DNA of 8,876 bases from Firmicutes bacterium UBA7709 (GCA_002482405.1 DLFX01000018.1:4690-13565), one strand, 5' to 3'; positions 1 through 6,924 are shown, numbered from the stretch's first letter. The notes: generated by a model from the letters alone, not told the origin. Numbers and translations are program-made.

Positions 1-326
1 GTTTTGGGGAAGGGATTGGGCTTTTGGAACACCATTCCCACCTTTTTGCGCAGCTCGATGATATCAAACCCGTTTCCGTAGATGTCGCCGCCGTCGAATT
101 TAACGGCGCCCTCGATGGCAACGCCCGGAATCAGGTCGTTCATCCTGTTCAGGGTTCGCAGAAAAGTGGATTTTCCGCAGCCCGAGGGCCCGATCAGCGC
201 CGTGATCTTGTTTTCATATATGGTCATATCGATGTCCTTCAGCGCCTGAAAGTTTCCATAATACAGGTTCAGGTTATCGATCGTAAATTTAGTATTATTT
301 TTTTCGGTTTCAAATTTAGTTTCCAT
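1..326 (-). CDS. pstB: Phosphate ABC transporter ATP-binding protein PstB (partial, C-terminus beyond left edge)
   Basis: This is the cytoplasmic ATPase that powers phosphate import through the PstC-PstA channel. Only the first 108 residues of an expected roughly 250 are in the window. The visible part has the ABC beta-strand start, Walker A GPSGCGKS at residues 46-53, and the PstB-type stretch [11 protein letters not shown] just after it. The Q-loop follows as [11 protein letters not shown], with Q101. The Walker B, signature and H-loop motifs lie beyond the edge. The ATG at 324-326 is chosen because GGAGGA (minus strand, 331-336) sits 4 nt upstream. The first 11 nt overlap the end of pstA, so the two are probably translationally coupled. 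The Walker A context and the gene order make PstB much more likely than another ABC ATPase. Confidence 0.96.
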   Translation of the reverse strand, partial: METKFETEKNNTKFTIDNLNLYYGNFQALKDIDMTIYENKITALIGPSGCGKSTFLRTLNRMNDLIPGVAIEGAVKFDGGDIYGNGFDIIELRKKVGMVFQKPNPFPK

Positions 327-1209
327 AGTTTCCTCCAAGTTTGCCGCTGATCAGGTTTGCGGCGGTATTGATCAGCAATACGATGATGATCAGCAGGGCG
401 GCCGTCGCGTAGGTCTTTTCCATGGACAGACCCTCCGACGCCAGGATATACAGGTGTACCGACATGGTCCTCGTGGAATCGAAGATCGTAGTCGGCAGAC
501 GCAGGGAACCGCCCACGGTCAGCATCACCGCGGCCGTCTCTCCGATGGCTCTTCCGACTCCGAGGATGAGCCCGGTGAGTATCCCCGATTTGCAGCAGGG
601 GATAATGACTCTCACGATGGTCTGCCATTTTGTCGCTCCCAGGGAAAGGCTGCCCTCCCGGTATGCCATGGGAACGGTTTTCAGCGATTCCTCAGTAGCC
701 CGGATCAAAGTCGGCAGGATCATCAACGCCAGGGTCAGCCCGCCTGAGATGACGGACCAGCCCATTCCGAGAAAGATCACGAAGAATGCAAAGCCAAACA
801 ATCCGAAAATGATGGACGGTATCCCCGCCAGGATCTCCGTGAAAAACCTTATGATAAAAACCCCTTTTCCTCCTTTGGAATACTCCGTAAAGTAGATGGC
901 CGCCGCAATCCCGATAGGCGTTGCGATGAGGAGGCTTACCCCGGTAACCATGAGAGTGCCGATGATCACCGAAAAGATTCCCCCCTCTTTTCCCATCCGC
1001 CTCGGCTCCTGGGTCAGAAATTCAAGATTGATATGACTGATTCCGTGGACAAGAATGTATCCGATAATTATGATCAGCGCAGCCAGCGTGATGGCGGCCA
1101 AAACTCCGATCACGCCGTAAAACACCGCATTTTTCGAAGCCTTTGCCCTTTTTATTCTATTGTTACTCCCATTTATTTTTTGATTGTTTTCCAAAGCTAC
1201 CCTTTCCAT
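316..1209 (-). CDS. pstA: Phosphate ABC transporter permease PstA
   Basis: This is one of the two membrane subunits of the high-affinity phosphate importer. It has 297 residues, the usual family length. A basic cytosolic tail (1-27) is followed by a membrane segment at about 29-54 and a binding-protein-dependent permease domain at about 80-285. The ATPase-contact EAA loop is visible at about 183-207 ([20 protein letters not shown]). It is followed by [14 protein letters not shown] at 217-230, a stretch typical of PstA/PstC. The start codon overlaps the pstC stop in TGATG, and its end overlaps the pstB start by 11 nt. It is assigned as PstA rather than PstC by position, by its shorter N-terminal periplasmic region and by its [12 protein letters not shown] segment. 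The gene is intact. Confidence 0.96.
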   Translation of the reverse strand: MERVALENNQKINGSNNRIKRAKASKNAVFYGVIGVLAAITLAALIIIIGYILVHGISHINLEFLTQEPRRMGKEGGIFSVIIGTLMVTGVSLLIATPIGIAAAIYFTEYSKGGKGVFIIRFFTEILAGIPSIIFGLFGFAFFVIFLGMGWSVISGGLTLALMILPTLIRATEESLKTVPMAYREGSLSLGATKWQTIVRVIIPCCKSGILTGLILGVGRAIGETAAVMLTVGGSLRLPTTIFDSTRTMSVHLYILASEGLSMEKTYATAALLIIIVLLINTAANLISGKLGGNYGN

Positions 1210-2099
1210 CAGCTTGCCCTGCCTCCCAGTCCTCTCATGCTGAACTGCGCGATGATATTCAGCAGCATAATGATAATGAACAGAATGATCCCGACGGCAA
1301 AGAGCGCCTGCTGATGCGTCGGAGTCGCATAACCCATCTCCATGGCAATGGTTCCTGTCAGCGTCGCCGCGGGGTCCATGATTCTCCCGGGCATTTTCGC
1401 CATGTTGCCTGTGATGAGCAGCACCGCCATGGTTTCACCGACAGCCCTTCCCATCCCAAGGATGATGGACGACAGGATCCCCGACCGCGCGGCGGGGATG
1501 AGCACCCGCAGGATGGTTTCCATTTTATTGGCGCCCAGCGCCAGGGACGCCTCTTTAAATTCACCCGGCACCGCCGCAATGGCATTTTCCGAAATGCTCA
1601 CGATGGTCGGCAGGATCATGACCGCCAGAATGATCGCCCCGGCGAGTATGCTGAAACCTGTCGCGGATGCGTCGGGATGAAAAATCCTGTAAATCGGCAG
1701 GATATAATTCCGGATGGCCGGAACGATTACAATGAGTCCGAAAAAGCCGTAAACCACCGACGGGATTCCCGCCAGAAGCTCAATAGCCGATTTGAAGGCC
1801 TTTGCCGCTCTCTTCGGCAAAATCTCCGCAAGGAAGATTGCGCAGGCAATCCCTGTGGGAATTCCGATCACCAGAGCCCCAAGGGTAACCGATAAGGTGC
1901 CGGCGATCAGCGGCAGAATTCCGAATTGTCCGTTGGTAGGCGACCAGGTCGTGCCAAAGATGAAATTGAATACGCCGTAATGCGCCAGGATCGGCAGTCC
2001 GGACTGAAATATAAAAACAGTGATCAACGCCACCGAAATGGTGGCGACCACCGCAGATATCAAAATCAATTTTTCAATTATCTTTTCATAAGCATTCAT
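1209..2099 (-). CDS. pstC: Phosphate ABC transporter permease PstC
   Basis: This is the partner permease of PstA and the first gene of the visible operon. It has 296 residues, with a first membrane segment at about 10-32 and a permease domain from about 65. The region around LLAGIPSVVYGFFGL (108-122) is strongly typical of PstC. The EAA loop is at about 180-204 (EFKEASLALGANKMETILRV), followed by GMGRAVGETMAVLL at 215-228. The ATG at 2097-2099 is supported by GAGGGAG (minus strand) about 7 nt upstream. Its stop shares one base with the pstA start. A PhoP box lies about 63-101 bp upstream. In most Bacillota pstS precedes pstC, but here the promoter abuts pstC, so the phosphate-binding protein must be encoded elsewhere. 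Confidence 0.96.
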   Translation of the reverse strand: MNAYEKIIEKLILISAVVATISVALITVFIFQSGLPILAHYGVFNFIFGTTWSPTNGQFGILPLIAGTLSVTLGALVIGIPTGIACAIFLAEILPKRAAKAFKSAIELLAGIPSVVYGFFGLIVIVPAIRNYILPIYRIFHPDASATGFSILAGAIILAVMILPTIVSISENAIAAVPGEFKEASLALGANKMETILRVLIPAARSGILSSIILGMGRAVGETMAVLLITGNMAKMPGRIMDPAATLTGTIAMEMGYATPTHQQALFAVGIILFIIIMLLNIIAQFSMRGLGGRAS

Positions 2100-2146
2100 T
2101 CACTGTCTCCCTCTGCAGTTATCTTTTCCTTTTTATTTCACTTACC

Positions 2147-2200
2147 ATGTTAGCGGAGTTTTGTTAAGAGCGAATAAAGCAAATGTTAAGAGAATGTTAA
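2147..2200 (-). promoter_or_regulatory. PhoP box and promoter of the pstCAB operon
   Basis: Read on the minus strand, four consecutive 11-bp units occur: TTAACATTCTC, TTAACATTTGC, TTTATTCGCTC and TTAACAAAACT. On the plus strand the hexamers start at 2162, 2173, 2184 and 2195, exactly 11 bp apart. Three are perfect TTAACA and one is degenerate (TTTATT). A -10-like TAACAT follows at 2147-2152. Taking that hexamer as -12 to -7 puts the box at about -22 to -60. This matches the known PhoP architecture of Bacillus, where direct TTAACA-like repeats on the coding strand replace a good -35. Phosphate-starvation control of pstC is inferred from this. Confidence 0.85.
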
Positions 2201-2252
2201 AAATAAAAGGTCTGTTATTTAAGCTGTCCTTTACGACCTGTCCCCTTAGGTA

Positions 2253-2281
2253 TTGTCTTGGGCTGTTTGCGGATGTATAAT
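2253..2281 (+). promoter_or_regulatory. Sigma-A-type promoter of the VOC protein gene
   Basis: TTGTCT at 2253-2258 and a perfect TATAAT at 2276-2281 are separated by 17 bp. Transcription would begin near 2288, leaving a leader of about 20 nt that carries the AAGGAG site. The promoter points away from the pst promoter and lies about 50 bp from the PhoP box. Confidence 0.7.
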
Positions 2282-2308
2282 AGCAAAAATAGCAAAGGAG
2301 AGTTTACT

Positions 2309-2668
2309 ATGTTTTTCAAACAATTTACGATTATGGTCCGCGACCTTGAAAAGTCCATCGAGTTTTATGAAACATTTGCGGGACTGTCAATCATCCGCCG
2401 CTTTCAGGACGGCCCTGCGGACCTTGCCTTCCTCGCCAATAAGGCCGGAGAAACGGAGATTGAGCTTGTGAGTTCGGAGGGTATGCAAAAATTTGAGGGG
2501 AAAGGATTTTTTATCTGCTTTTTAACCGACGAGCTGGATGAGCTGCGGGAGCTTGCCCTTTCTAAAGGGCTTAACGCTTCGGATATTCGCACTCCCGATG
2601 AAAAAACCCGATATTTCTATATCTATGACCCGGATGGAGTTTCGGTACAGTTAAAACAAGTGCTGTAA
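2309..2668 (+). CDS. VOC-family (glyoxalase/bleomycin-resistance fold) protein, function unknown
   Basis: This is a 119-residue cytosolic protein with the paired beta-alpha-beta-beta-beta modules of the vicinal-oxygen-chelate fold. VRDLEKSIEFYETFAGL (10-26) opens the first module, and FYIYDPDGVSVQLKQ (103-117) is the classic ending of the second. Compared with E. coli glyoxalase I, the four metal-ligand positions read Q5 (His), E52 (Glu), F68 or its neighbour (His) and Q114 (Glu). Only Q5 and E52 could still bind metal, so a standard glyoxalase I is unlikely. A binding, resistance or other lyase role is possible. The ATG at 2309 is preferred because AAGGAG at 2295-2300 is 8 nt upstream, and the in-frame ATG at 2258 overlaps the -35 box. 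It appears to be a single-gene unit. Confidence 0.85.
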   Translation: MFFKQFTIMVRDLEKSIEFYETFAGLSIIRRFQDGPADLAFLANKAGETEIELVSSEGMQKFEGKGFFICFLTDELDELRELALSKGLNASDIRTPDEKTRYFYIYDPDGVSVQLKQVL

Positions 2669-2698
2669 ATGTTGAAGTAAGCGCTGTAAAAGGCGCAG

Positions 2699-4117
2699 CT
2701 ATTTCCAGATCGGTTTGAAAGCCCCATAGCGCGGCTGATAGTGGCAGTATCCGATAAAAGTGAACAATATTATATACAAAATTGAAATGGGCATAGCCAT
2801 TGGAATGGAATAGGGACTCGAAACGTGTCCGGAAACAGCGGCCAGATGATAACTTGGGAAAAAGTATGCGACAGCCGGAAAGCGGTCACTGTGAATAAAA
2901 ACGGCGGCTTCAATCAGCTCCATCAGGATGAACAGCAAACCGAAAACGATTATCATGGACTTTCCTCTAATGAATGTGGAAATCATGGTGAAGGCTGCTG
3001 TGTACGAAAGCAGCAATAAGGTTTGCGCCGCAAATATGATCAAGTAATCCGGCAGGCTTGTTTTCCCAAAGCCGAACAGAAAGGACAGGCCCACGGTATT
3101 TACAAAAATCCCCAATAATACATAGGTCAGCATTCCTTTTGCATTTGAAAAAAACATAGATAAATATGATTTTTTACCGCTGTTTCCCGCCGTTGCCCCT
3201 GCCGATATTGCCGCGCAGACTGTAATCAATTCTGCTGAGGGAGCTATTGTATATACTGCGTTTGAGCCGTTTGGAATAAATCCGTACACGGATAGAACGG
3301 TCAGTTTATGCCCCTCGATAAGCGGCGCCGTATCGAGATAGGAAATCGCCCCGATGGTGGCCAATGCGTATACGACTATTATGCAGTAGATCGGCAGGTT
3401 TATGTCTCTCATCTTCGCATCTCCGCCGGGGAGGATACCATTTGCAAACAGGCCGTAAAAGGCCATTAAGACGCCGCACAGAACCGCCCCGGGCACGGTA
3501 AAGGTAAAGTTGACGCGATCAAAAAAGAGCTTGATCGTATCATCTTCAAATATCATTCTAATTGCCATGTAGGTTAAATATCCGGCGCACAGGTTGTTTA
3601 GAATTGGAAATCGTTCTATCATCTTCGTCATTGTGTCGCTGAACAGCAGCAAAATAAACGCCCCGAAAAAAAGTCCGGCAAGAGCAGCAACCATTCTTTT
3701 CAGGTCCAACCCATTTCCATCTATGGAAATAATGCTCGATATGGCGATGGCGTCATCCAGGCTCATACTGAGAACAGCGACAGAAATAGAAATTACGGCT
3801 TCAAAAAAGCTGTCCTTTCCCTTGTCCCTCGATTGCAATCTTCTATCAAATGTCCCTTTGCTATGAAACAGCATATTAAAAGTAATGTAGAGCAATAACG
3901 CCCCGCCGACGATTCGGATATGCAGCCACGTTATATCGAACAGGGCGCTTGCAATGGCAATGAAAGTCAACTTAAACACCAATGATAAACCAACGCCGAT
4001 TCGAAAAACTTTCTTTGCCATACCTGGCGGCAATCCATTGGTAGCCAATGCGAATACGCCGACATTTTCACATGCGATTATCAGATTGATCAGTAAAACT
4101 TGTATTACAAAGTTCAA
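2699..4117 (-). CDS. TerC-like membrane protein fused to an ABC-2-permease-like domain
   Basis: This is a polytopic membrane protein of 472 residues, about twice the size of a plain TerC/YjbE/YkoY protein. Residues 1-200 look TerC-like. ACENVGVFALATNGLPP (15-31) replaces the family's SGDNA motif with CEN. MSLDDAIAIS (118-127) matches the second acidic motif, and LCAGYLTYMAIRMIFEDD (176-193) matches the last TerC helix. TerC proteins are linked to metal, notably manganese, export or metal loading. Residues from about 236 to 472 carry several more membrane segments (about 241-261, 295-310, 329-350, 358-382, 388-408, 440-458). Their order, with GKKSYLSMFFSNAKG (314-328) and AYFFPSYHLAAVSG (417-430), resembles ABC-2 permeases. 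No ABC ATPase gene is adjacent. The TTG at 4115-4117 is chosen as start because GAGGGAG lies about 8 nt upstream and residues then begin like TerC. The ATG at 4186 lies inside the promoter dyad. The transported substrate is unknown. Confidence 0.75.
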   Translation of the reverse strand: MNFVIQVLLINLIIACENVGVFALATNGLPPGMAKKVFRIGVGLSLVFKLTFIAIASALFDITWLHIRIVGGALLLYITFNMLFHSKGTFDRRLQSRDKGKDSFFEAVISISVAVLSMSLDDAIAISSIISIDGNGLDLKRMVAALAGLFFGAFILLLFSDTMTKMIERFPILNNLCAGYLTYMAIRMIFEDDTIKLFFDRVNFTFTVPGAVLCGVLMAFYGLFANGILPGGDAKMRDINLPIYCIIVVYALATIGAISYLDTAPLIEGHKLTVLSVYGFIPNGSNAVYTIAPSAELITVCAAISAGATAGNSGKKSYLSMFFSNAKGMLTYVLLGIFVNTVGLSFLFGFGKTSLPDYLIIFAAQTLLLLSYTAAFTMISTFIRGKSMIIVFGLLFILMELIEAAVFIHSDRFPAVAYFFPSYHLAAVSGHVSSPYSIPMAMPISILYIILFTFIGYCHYQPRYGAFKPIWK

Positions 4118-4165
4118 TTTGTAATCTCCCTCTCCCGCATTTATGTCCGTATCTAATTTAGTGGT

Positions 4166-4203
4166 AGTATAAAAGTATATTGTCATGTACCTGACAATAT
4201 ACT
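4166..4203 (-). promoter_or_regulatory. Promoter with a perfect dyad operator upstream of the TerC-like fusion gene
   Basis: Bases 4174-4185 (AGTATATTGTCA) and 4192-4203 (TGACAATATACT) are perfect 12-bp inverted arms around a 6-nt centre. On the minus strand the dyad contains TTGTCA (4192-4197), which could serve as a -35. A -10-like TATACT lies at 4166-4171, 20 bp away. The -10 is good but the spacing is long. The dyad's position on the promoter suggests a repressor such as a TetR-type dimer. MerR-type control, which tolerates 19-20 bp spacers, is less likely because the dyad is off-centre in the spacer. No regulator gene is adjacent. Confidence 0.6.
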
Positions 4204-4271
4204 TCTCTTATTCCTCACCTTGTAATATTTTTTTACAATTATGTTTGTACGACTCCCGTTTTCACTGTCCA

Positions 4272-5243
4272 TTATTTCACTTTGTGTTCTGCGGGCGACT
4301 TTTCCGTGGTGACAAGGGCAACGCCCACACAGTTGATGATAAGGCTGGCAAAAACGAAACCGGAATACAGCGAGTCGCCCAGCATTATTGCGGAGCTAAA
4401 TACCCCCAGCACCGGCGACAAAAGAGAGAAGATCATTACCTTGCTCAAGGGATTGTACTTATAAAGCTGGTTCGAAAAAATGAGCGCAGCTCCGCTGGTC
4501 AATATGAGTACGACCATGGGGAACGCAGCGGAGCTTCCCGCCTCAAGGGAGAGCGAACCATTCCCGCAGAGGCCTATGATCATCAAAAGCGCACCGCTTA
4601 TAACAGACTGCCAGCCTCCCACCCAAATGGCGCTGCGGCCTCTGGAAATTATCTTCAGATAGGCCGCGCCAAAGGATCCGGAGATCTGGCCGAGGAGAAG
4701 CAGGAATGCGCCGAAAAGCGAGGCGGTGACGCCCATGTTGATGTCTTTCCAGTTCAAAATGATGACAGCGATCACGCCCAGAACGCAGCCCAGAAGCTTT
4801 CTGGGCGTCAGCGCGTCCTCCTTGAAGATAAGAGCGGAAATAAGGATGCCGCAAAATGCGCCCGCGCTGGAGAGAATGGATATCTGCACACCTGATGAAA
4901 AGGCGGCGCCAAAGTTAAAAAAGATATACTGGGCCACGCCCATAATGAGTCCCAGCTTCGCGATCTGCCGGAAATCCGAGAAATGCTCCGGCATGAGACG
5001 CACGCCCCGAATGCGGCAGTAAGCGAGGCCTATTGCCCCCGCGCCGAAAAGACGGATGCCTGCAAAATTCATAAGCTCAAAAACATCTGTCCCGGACACA
5101 CCGAAGCCGGCATAGCTTATCTTTGTCATAGGCCCGGATATGGCCCAAAAGAAATATACCATAATAATGAAAAAATAGAACGACGCGCCCCCAGCATAGA
5201 GCGCTCGCGCGCGTTCTTCCTTTATCTGAATTCCATTGTTCAT
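4272..5243 (-). CDS. EamA/DMT-family transporter
   Basis: This is a 323-residue inner-membrane protein with about ten hydrophobic helices arranged as two EamA repeats, roughly 22-165 and 173-315. Family marks include FKEDALTPRKLLGCVLGVIAVIIL (139-162) closing the first repeat. In the second, PLSKVMIFSLLSPVLGVFSSAIMLGD (265-290) has Asp in place of the usual Glu. Such proteins commonly export amino acids or other small metabolites, but the substrate cannot be read from sequence. The ATG at 5241-5243 has an AGGGGG site about 9 nt upstream. Only 46 bp separate it from the IS30 element, which lies between it and the divergent DeoR-type regulator. Its native promoter has probably been moved away. 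No strong terminator follows its stop; there is only a weak A/T hairpin at 4220-4238. Confidence 0.88.
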   Translation of the reverse strand: MNNGIQIKEERARALYAGGASFYFFIIMVYFFWAISGPMTKISYAGFGVSGTDVFELMNFAGIRLFGAGAIGLAYCRIRGVRLMPEHFSDFRQIAKLGLIMGVAQYIFFNFGAAFSSGVQISILSSAGAFCGILISALIFKEDALTPRKLLGCVLGVIAVIILNWKDINMGVTASLFGAFLLLLGQISGSFGAAYLKIISRGRSAIWVGGWQSVISGALLMIIGLCGNGSLSLEAGSSAAFPMVVLILTSGAALIFSNQLYKYNPLSKVMIFSLLSPVLGVFSSAIMLGDSLYSGFVFASLIINCVGVALVTTEKSPAEHKVK

Positions 5244-5275
5244 TTACCGATGCCCCCTGTTGGTAGTCTTTGAAA

Positions 5276-5289
5276 GGATTTCACTCTAT
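5276..5289. repeat. Target-site duplication of the IS30 element, left copy
   Basis: GGATTTCACTCTAT is repeated exactly, in the same orientation, at 6984-6997 immediately outside the other end of the element. The base before the repeat differs (A on the left, G on the right), so the exact match is 14 bp. Confidence 0.85.
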
Positions 5290-5291
5290 GG

Positions 5292-5313
5292 TCAATTGAA
5301 AAAGTGAATTCCA
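5292..5313 (+). repeat. IS30 element left terminal inverted repeat
   Basis: The repeat begins TCAATTGAAAAAGTG and ends TTCCA. It matches the reverse complement of the right end at 19 of 22 positions. It includes motif copy L1 (5296-5313, TTGAAAAAGTGAATTCCA). Confidence 0.85.
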
Positions 5314-5491
5314 GTTTGGAAAAGCAAAATCCATGGAATTCATATCGTTGAAAAGAACCGTGTTTATAGAATTTTAAATAGGTTTATTTATGATGATTTT
5401 TGACCTTTTAAGGAGTAGAATAGAGCTGACAAAGGCAAAATCCGCACCGTTTTGGGTACAATGAACCAAGGGTGAATTTCAGCTGACTGTT

Positions 5492-5509
5492 TTGCAAGAG
5501 TAAATTCCA
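5492..5509 (+). repeat. Subterminal 18-bp motif, left internal copy
   Basis: TTGCAAGAGTAAATTCCA matches the left tip motif at 15 of 18 positions in the same orientation, about 196 bp inside the element. It is a possible transposase-binding site. Confidence 0.6.
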
Positions 5510-5536
5510 CCCCTTTTCATTTATGAAGCTGTGGAG

Positions 5537-5549
5537 AGCGGCGCCTCTT
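5537..5549. repeat. 13-bp inverted repeat just after the transposase stop
   Basis: AGCGGCGCCTCTT here is the exact reverse complement of 6868-6880, just upstream of the transposase start. The 3' untranslated part of the transposase mRNA could therefore pair with its own 5' leader next to the Shine-Dalgarno site. The core GGCGCC is self-complementary. Confidence 0.7.
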
Positions 5550-5559
5550 GTCATAAGAT

Positions 5560-6855
5560 TTATTTTTTAAGAAGGAATGGGCGCAGGGTAACCTTATCTG
5601 GCGGGATAAGTTCTGCGCCCATCTTTCTTAAAACGTCTTCCCCATAGAGCGAGGCAAAGACCTCGTAGGGAGTTTTATCGCCGAGATTCGGCCTCCCATA
5701 GGAGTTGATGTGATTCATCATAAGGTTGATATCCTCCTGAATGAAAGGGTCAAGGGAAGTCCCCTTAGGGATAATGCGCCGGATCAATGTATGGTTGTTT
5801 TCGGCTGCCCCCTTCTGATAGGAGGCCTGTGGGTCGCAGTAAAAGACACGTGTTCTGCAGCTGCCCTGCGGATCGGTCTCAATTGCAGAAGGATTGGAAA
5901 ACTCGCTGCCATTATCTCCGAGCAGCACTTGAAATAGCTTGCGGAAGGGACCGGAACCTAAATCCAGATAAATCTGGTCGAAGATGTCGATGACAGACTG
6001 GGAGGTATTGGCGTCCCTGATAAATGCAAGCATGAGCTGTGGTATGGTAAAATGCAGTGTCAGAAGCACCTTGCCACCTTTTTTCCCTTCCACAGAGTCC
6101 ATTTCGACGACCGGAAGGCCTGGATGCTTTTTCAGGAACTCCAGGAAGGCTTGATAAGTGCGCCCGATCCGGCACTTTTTATCCACCTTGAAAGAGTCCC
6201 TCTTTTTTCTGCGTTTTGCCATACGCACAACACGTGGCAGATCAAGGTTTTTAGCGGTAAAGATGCCGGCGGTCACATAATTGTACAAAGAGCGTTCATC
6301 CACCATGATTTCATCTGCATGGCTGGCGCATATATGGTGGAGTGACTGGCCTTTCATCAGGAGAGGGCTGATCAGGGAATCCAGTCTCAAAGCTTCCTCT
6401 TCGCTAAGCTGTATCCCCTGCCGGGATTCGGAACGGACTGCCTCATATTCCTTTTGTGCAAGGGATGCAGAATAGAGTCTTTTCTCTAAAGTGCAGGACG
6501 TTCGCTGTTCACAGCCGTTGCAGGCGTAGGGAGGCTTTGAAAGCCTCTGACATATTTCCTGACGATAGTCAGGGCATAGAGAAGAGCAGGGATGGGCACT
6601 GCAGAAGCCGCAGGCGCGATTGCACTTCAAGTTACCGCAGAGATGCCGGACCGTACAGTCTTTCCGAATGAGGCAGTTGTTGAAGCACTTCCCGTAACAG
6701 CCGCTTTTCCTGAATTGAATATGGTTTCTGACTTCCTTGGCAATAGTGGTTGGATCTTTGCCAAGCTCACGGCCGATCCTTTTAAAGGATTCTTTTTCCT
6801 GCAGCCTTTGCTCGATAATGATTCTTTCCGATAAAATCAGATGTCTGTTGTTCAT
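5560..6855 (-). CDS. IS30-family transposase with Cys-rich insert
   Basis: This is a 431-residue DDE transposase that cuts and joins the element's ends. An N-terminal helix-turn-helix (about 8-44, LSERIIIEQRLQEKESFKRI then GRELGKDPTTIAKEV) is the standard IS30 DNA-binding head. Residues 53-121 hold 14 cysteines, suggesting zinc binding; the short classical IS30 transposases lack this insert. A second likely DNA-binding segment spans 148-200 (SEEEALRLDSLISPLLMKGQ and on). The catalytic triad appears to be D253 (VVEMDSVEG), D314 (LLGDNGSEF) and E352 (KGAAENNHTLIRR). The ATG at 6853-6855 has AGGAGGT 4 nt upstream. The frame is intact from start to stop, so the enzyme may be functional. Confidence 0.95.
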   Translation of the reverse strand: MNNRHLILSERIIIEQRLQEKESFKRIGRELGKDPTTIAKEVRNHIQFRKSGCYGKCFNNCLIRKDCTVRHLCGNLKCNRACGFCSAHPCSSLCPDYRQEICQRLSKPPYACNGCEQRTSCTLEKRLYSASLAQKEYEAVRSESRQGIQLSEEEALRLDSLISPLLMKGQSLHHICASHADEIMVDERSLYNYVTAGIFTAKNLDLPRVVRMAKRRKKRDSFKVDKKCRIGRTYQAFLEFLKKHPGLPVVEMDSVEGKKGGKVLLTLHFTIPQLMLAFIRDANTSQSVIDIFDQIYLDLGSGPFRKLFQVLLGDNGSEFSNPSAIETDPQGSCRTRVFYCDPQASYQKGAAENNHTLIRRIIPKGTSLDPFIQEDINLMMNHINSYGRPNLGDKTPYEVFASLYGEDVLRKMGAELIPPDKVTLRPFLLKK

Positions 6856-6867
6856 AAGTACCTCCTA

Positions 6868-6880
6868 AAGAGGCGCCGCT
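6868..6880. repeat. 13-bp inverted repeat just before the transposase start
   Basis: AAGAGGCGCCGCT is the exact reverse complement of 5537-5549. On the transposase mRNA it lies directly upstream of the AGGAGGT ribosome site, where pairing could affect translation. Confidence 0.7.
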
Positions 6881-6897
6881 TCAGACATCATAACTTT

Positions 6898-6915
6898 TTG
6901 AAAGACTGACTTCCA
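6898..6915 (+). repeat. Subterminal 18-bp motif, right internal copy 1
   Basis: TTGAAAGACTGACTTCCA matches the left tip motif at 15 of 18 positions. It lies in plus orientation, opposite to the right tip copy. Confidence 0.6.
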
Positions 6916-6924
6916 TCCTTGACT

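Noticed and set aside
1143..1895. 250-residue open frame on the plus strand opposite pstA/pstC
   Set aside because: It lies wholly antisense to two well-supported pst genes, has a low-complexity H/R/D-rich translation, and has no ribosome site or family likeness.
2258..2308. Longer start for the VOC protein at 2258
   Set aside because: This ATG overlaps the -35 box and has no Shine-Dalgarno site, while the ATG at 2309 has AAGGAG at the right distance.
4174..4203. Dyad read as a terminator of the EamA/DMT gene
   Set aside because: The stem is AT-rich with only three G/C pairs per arm and has only TTTT after it. Its perfect symmetry and its overlap with a promoter fit an operator better.
4220..4238. 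Small hairpin TTGTAA/TTACAA after the EamA/DMT stop
   Set aside because: It has only 6 AT-rich pairs and no T-run on the transcript, too weak to call a terminator.
4185..4895. 236-residue open frame on the plus strand opposite the EamA/DMT gene
   Set aside because: Its translation lacks recognisable domains and overlaps a clear membrane transporter gene on the other strand. It starts inside the operator dyad.
5270..5295. Hybrid promoter from the IS tip (minus-strand TTGACC at 5290-5295) driving the EamA/DMT gene
   Set aside because: No acceptable -10 hexamer occurs 16-18 bp further on, so an outward promoter is not supported by sequence.
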